Positions 51,094 through 57,000 of a stretch of DNA of 64,000 nucleotides are shown piece after piece. The stretch is from positions 124,001-188,000 of the forward strand of contig JAODUP010000184.1 of assembly GCA_025642065.1 (NCBI GenBank), read 5' to 3'. This DNA comes from Paralvinella palmiformis. Taxonomy: Eukaryota; Annelida; Polychaeta; Terebellida; Alvinellidae. Position 1 is the stretch's first letter. Each line of letters opens with the position of its first letter. The notes beneath the pieces are model-generated. The model ran no database searches and was not told the origin of the DNA. It worked only from the letters and a program-made list of their open reading frames with translations. A program made the translations under genes and the position numbers.

Positions 51094-54000
51094 ACAATAA
51101 CTAATACTTTCATTTCCATGTTACCTTTGTTGCAGTATAAGCCTGATATAGAGTGACACAGATGGCATAGCTGTGATCACCTGTAACATCTGTCAGCACC
51201 AGATAATGGACAGATGATGACTGTTCTTCATCCTTTACGTAAGCACCATCTACAAGAAGAGACGAGGTACTGCCAATAAATAACACAAACAAAGCATGAA
51301 ATGACAGATAGCATTGTAATTGGCAACGCACAAACATATATACAATTATCTCTTTGTGCACAATCAAACAAACAGTTAGCTGGAGACCATACTAACAGTA
51401 GGCTAAATGTGCCATTATATTTTGTATGATGGCACAATACAATATTGATAAACATTTTATATATATATATATATTATATATACCGCCTCTTTGGCCTCAT
51501 AGGTAGAGCATGAGACTATTTACCTATGGCTATGGTAATTCTGTGCTGGAGGTCACAGGTTCACGCCTCAGCCGTTGCACTATAGTAAGAGGAGTTTTTC
51601 ATCCAGCCAGGAAACTGGCAAAGTTTTCTCCACCGAACATGTCATATATTCAAATTTTATTTAGAATTAGTCTCCACAGGCAAGCTATAAATTACAGACG
51701 ATATGCGTCTCCCTCATTTGAGGTTGCCAGCCATGTTAAAAACTGTATATCAGCATTATAAATTATATTACATAATGATTCGAATACACTCAGATAAAAA
51801 CGTTAATCCTTATCTTGCTCTTCTGGATAACAAGGATCATACAACTTCTGATATATCTGCAAGAATTGTTCTGTAGAGTTCAGTTCAATTACATTGTTAA
51901 TTACATATGCAGTTATATGATTGGATAATTTTCGGCTGCATTTATTTGGCATTCGAATTTTCATCTACAGTAAAAATCACAAAATAGATTCATTTATAAT
52001 TGTTAATTGTAACAATACTTGATCATACTTTGATAATAGTACATGCACTAATAAAAAAAAACTAATGACAGATCTGACGTCATCTCGTATTTATATCATT
52101 ACCACACCAAAACAAAAATGGATGTACTAAGTAAATGTGTTGAAGCAGATCATTCCCTACAATGATCTGTGTAATAATGAATCTATGTGTTGGAGAAGCA
52201 GATCATGACTGGTAAATGAATATTTTCAGATGAATATTCGTTTAAATGTTTGCTACATTTGTACTACAATCAACTATCGTATTTAAATATATCATACTAG
52301 TATGATTTTGTTTATGACAAACACTTAATAACTATTTATGGTTATCAAAAATTACATATTTATAAAATGCTAAATAATTTGTAATTGAACAATTATAACA
52401 ATATTAAAGGGATAGTCCACCTTCATTTCAGATTTTCAGGACTAATACAGCTATGCTCATAAATATCATAATGTCAAAATGTGTAAACGATCACCCACAT
52501 ATTAAATAATCCAGTTCAAAGTGCTGATTAATTTATTTTTAATGGCCTATGGGCACCACCATTTTTAAGCTAGACAGAGACCGGAAGCTCCTGAATGCTG
52601 ACATCACTTCAGCGTATCCGGTTGACCTAAAGTCTGTAGAGCCCGTACAAAAGCATGTAAACAAGTGTGAGCAAAGAATTACTTCAGACGTATATGGCAT
52701 TATCTTGTTAAAATTACATCATGAATAACATACAACCATATCAGTTTGAGCCAGGAGGAACCTGACAAGAGGAAGATGATTCAAAATGGCTCAGATATTA
52801 ACGCTCAAGAGAAACTATAATCTGCGTCAGTCTAGAGAGCGCCAATGTGACATCAGTGCATTTCAGTTTTCTCCTTCCCGCCTTCTTTAATCTGGCTTTC
52901 GGTGCAGCCATGATGGTGGCCATCCAGTGATTTGGATTATTTACATATTTAAAAAATATTTTCTGAGAATGGACTGTCCATTTAATGGCCAATTACAATT
53001 AAGACAAACACGAAAATTAAGTTACAATTACATTACTTTAAAATATTTTAATTACAAGTACAATTACACCATAATGGTAATTAATTACACAATTATGAAT
53101 TACATGTATAACAGACCCAGCCCTTGGGTGTACTTCATTGAAATGTCTGCTATACTAAACATATTCATCCCTGTATAGATGTTTGCTGTGGAATAAGTTT
53201 CCTGATCATATTAAACTTGCAGCAAGTTGAGAAATATTGTATAAAGTTCTTAAAACCCACTTATTTAAAACAGTCTGCTATATTTGTTCCATATATAATA
53301 ATGTTTATACGTAGCAAATGTTGGCTGGTGAATTACAATTGTTCAAATATTCATAAGGCGAGGTTAGTTATAATTACAATCAAAGTGGGATTCAAGTCAG
53401 GAAGATATTCATATTCATAGGAATAGAAGGACTTTCATCCGGTGAACATTTTATGAGTTTTTCAATGTTTCTTCGAGTTTTATAACATTTTGTTCCGAGT
53501 TATTGTACTCTTCCTTTGTCACAGTTTCACATGACTGAAATCGTCACGCCTGATCAGGTACGGCTGGACCACGCAGTGTGTATGATATAGAAGTATATTC
53601 AAGAGCAGTGTGCGCTAACACTTGTTATGCGTAACTAGCAATTGTCATGATAGGTACAACACGGGGCAGCATGAGCGACATGACCATGGCTGGAATAACT
53701 ATCCCAACATCCAATTCATTTTCCTTATTTGGGGACAGTAATGATTCATTTATTACATCAACAGAACAAGGGCCTGCAGCCTGTAAATCAAACAAATGAA
53801 AAACCTTTTGAGGAACTCATACTGTTGGACAATCACGACGAATTCCAGGCAAAATTCATAGGCAATCTTGGAATTATATTTGCGTACAACAAGAATGACA
53901 TACTGGAGTGTACTGCACCTAATGGAATTAGTGTTTGAAATTTGGCATTGTCCCCGATTCTTTTACACACGGATAATTATTCCATTGTTAAAAAAGCCAA

Positions 54001-57000
54001 TACATGACCCTATACCTAACAATTACAGGTCAGTAGTGGTGTCTACCACATTTTCTAAAATGTTAGAAATGTTTGTACTAGGAGTGTGGATATCATGATT
54101 TTCATGACTCCCAATTTGGTTTCGTACTAACATGGCAATATCTGTGTCACGAGATGTTATATCTTATTGTGTTAAGAAAGGATCATCAATCTTTGCTTGT
54201 TCACTTGATGCAGATTCCACATTCCGTTCTATTTGATAAATGTATTGGTATTTTACCAGATGTTTGCTGGCAGTTATTGTATTTTTGGTATCATAAACTC
54301 ACTGTTCAGATACGATGGAACAATGTTTTGAGTGATATAATTCGGGTGGAGAGAAGCACTCATCAGGGACGTCTCTCGTCCCTTTTTTTGTTTAATATTT
54401 TTATCAAGACATGATTGTGGAACTTTCAAACACTATTGGAGAGATTTGCATAGATAACACATCATATAACGTTTCTTGTTATGCTGACAATGTCTTACTG
54501 ACAAGTACTACAGTAACAGGTTTACAAAGGCTCATCGATATAGCTGATAAATATATCTCATCTCATGGTTTGCGGTTTAACCCCATAAAGACCCACTGTA
54601 TTTGTGATAGACCCTGAATGGTCTTTAGACGGTACTGTTTTAACTCAGTCAACAAATATTACCTACTTAGGTGCTAACTTGTCTAATAATAATTACAGCC
54701 ATATTGAATCGAGAATTAAGTCATGTAGAAAAGCTTTCTATGCTATGCAGTCAATTGGAATTTGCAAGGGCGGTTTGACACCAGATACCATGGCTCACAC
54801 ATGGAAGACTGCAATCCAACCAATTCTGTTATATGCTACTCAGTGTTACAAGCTGACCAAAAAATCTCTTTACAAGCTAGATAGAATTCAGACGCATCTC
54901 CTGAAATCGTCACATTTGGCTAATTAAATTTTGCAAAAACGCTCTTCTCCTGCAAGCTCTAAAAATACCAAAACCATCTACTCTCATAGATGTATATAGT
55001 TTGGACTTGATTAAGTTGCATATTTTATAATATTTTATATGATCATGTTAAAAAAGCATATGTGTAGGCAATTGAATGGCCATGACAATTTAATTAACAG
55101 AGTGCGAGCAGTATGTGATGAACACGGAAATTCTATGATGAAATATATATTTGACGATAATTATGTAAAAAGATGCAAATTGAAAATTAAGGCTTTTGCC
55201 ACAGATGATGGTGTCATCAACTCAGCAGCTTTTCTTTTATCCAATTTTAATAACAACAACAGACAAATGTGAGGGTTTCAAAATAAATCAATCAATCAAT
55301 TAATATCTGTCTACAATCAAATAATTAATTCTAGGATTGGACCAAATCAGAGTAAATTAATTAATTCAATTCATACTTGTGCTAGTAACTTTAATTTGGA
55401 GCAGCTTCACAGTCTTAGGCACAAAACGTTATAATGTATTAAAATCAAATGCTCCAATAAATCACCAAATTACTATATGAATATGTGTGCATGTATGTAG
55501 AGAATAATTTTCATTTTATTATAAGCTATTTTATACGTTGTATATTCATATCATTTTGCTGATCATTTACAATTTAATTGTGTCCATATCATTCTATGCT
55601 TTGAATTTGTGGATAACTGGCTTCATACTGACTTAAATATCTGGCCACGGCTACGATGCAATAGAAACTGACCAGCCAGCCGACACAGTTCAAAATTAAA
55701 ATAACCGCAGTCGTGGCACAACAAAAACTGACCAACCTCTGACCAGCCAGCCGAGTATCAGAACCCTACAACGCAAATATTATTAGTTAGATCAATCATC
55801 AGATTTGGGTCGTGTCCCAAACTATAGAAGGTGGTTTAATAAATATATTTAAAGGAAGATCATAGATGAAAATAAAAAGAGGACAAACATATACAATGAA
55901 TATTGTATTTACACTATCTGTAACTATTGTATTTATGCATAAAATGTGTATTTGTACTATGTGTGCCAGAACAGGTTTAAATTACATTTTCAGCGTAAAG
56001 CACCTTAGATCAACTCGTATTGATTAAGGCACTGCATAAAGAAAAATTATTATTATTATTATTATTACATAGATGTTATGTGAATGATACTAACCAGGGA
56101 AACAAATTGTCACAATTGACTGGAGTGTTTCAGCATTCAGTGGCAGATCAGCAGCCTTCAAACTTAAACTCTTAGAAGCAGCCGCTTGGTGAGCGAAGTC
56201 AAACATACAAAACGAACTCGATCGACCGTGTAGCGACCCGCTGTAGTTTTTGGTGTGCTTCCTCCTCCCCGGTGTCCTGGAGTGACCCTTCGATGTGGTC
56301 CACGTCTTGTAGATGTTTCTCTTATTCCTTTGTGTGTCTGCGTCATATTTTGGGCATCTCGTTCTGTCGGTTTGTGGAGGGTAGTTGGGGTCGTGGGGCT
56401 CAGCATCCAATGGGAACACAGCCACGTGGTTTGATATGGCAGCAAGAATCTGTGTGTCGAAAGCCGTACAAAACAACTTGTTCTCGTGGTGAAACAATGG
56501 CGGTGGCTGCAATAAAAGCAGTAATTATTATCAACCTGGCCTGGCCACTTTCTGTATATTATATATAATACATAACAGCAAAATTAGATTTATTTTAGAA
56601 TGAACAAGTTTTATCAATGAAACTGGGAGATATAAAGTTACAGAAATGTATGCAAATAGACAAAGCTGATGGATGTGTTAAAATTAATTAATCACAATAA
56701 CATCTTCTCAAATATAAGCTTAAAAGTTATATATATATATAAATAAGATCATAGGAACCTCAATACATTTAGTAAGAAGCTTAACTAACTGACTCAAGAG
56801 AGAAGAGACACACAACAAAGTGTCCTACATTTATAATAACTCTACTGAGAAGATTCTAGTAGCACAATAATTGTAATTATACCCAAACTGATCTGTCATA
56901 GCTTCCAATTACCACTACCAGCATTCCTTAAAACATGCGTACAGCAAAATAGATAACAATGCTACATCGATCTAATTTCAGCTGCAGTATGTATGATACT

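Noticed and set aside
52798..52992. 65-codon minus frame rich in Lys/Arg
   Set aside because: Internal to the TTAA-flanked MITE, no transposase motif.
56164..56445. Alternative minus frame over exon 2
   Set aside because: Shadow frame; the chosen frame contains the uDENN motif and matches both neighbours in phase.
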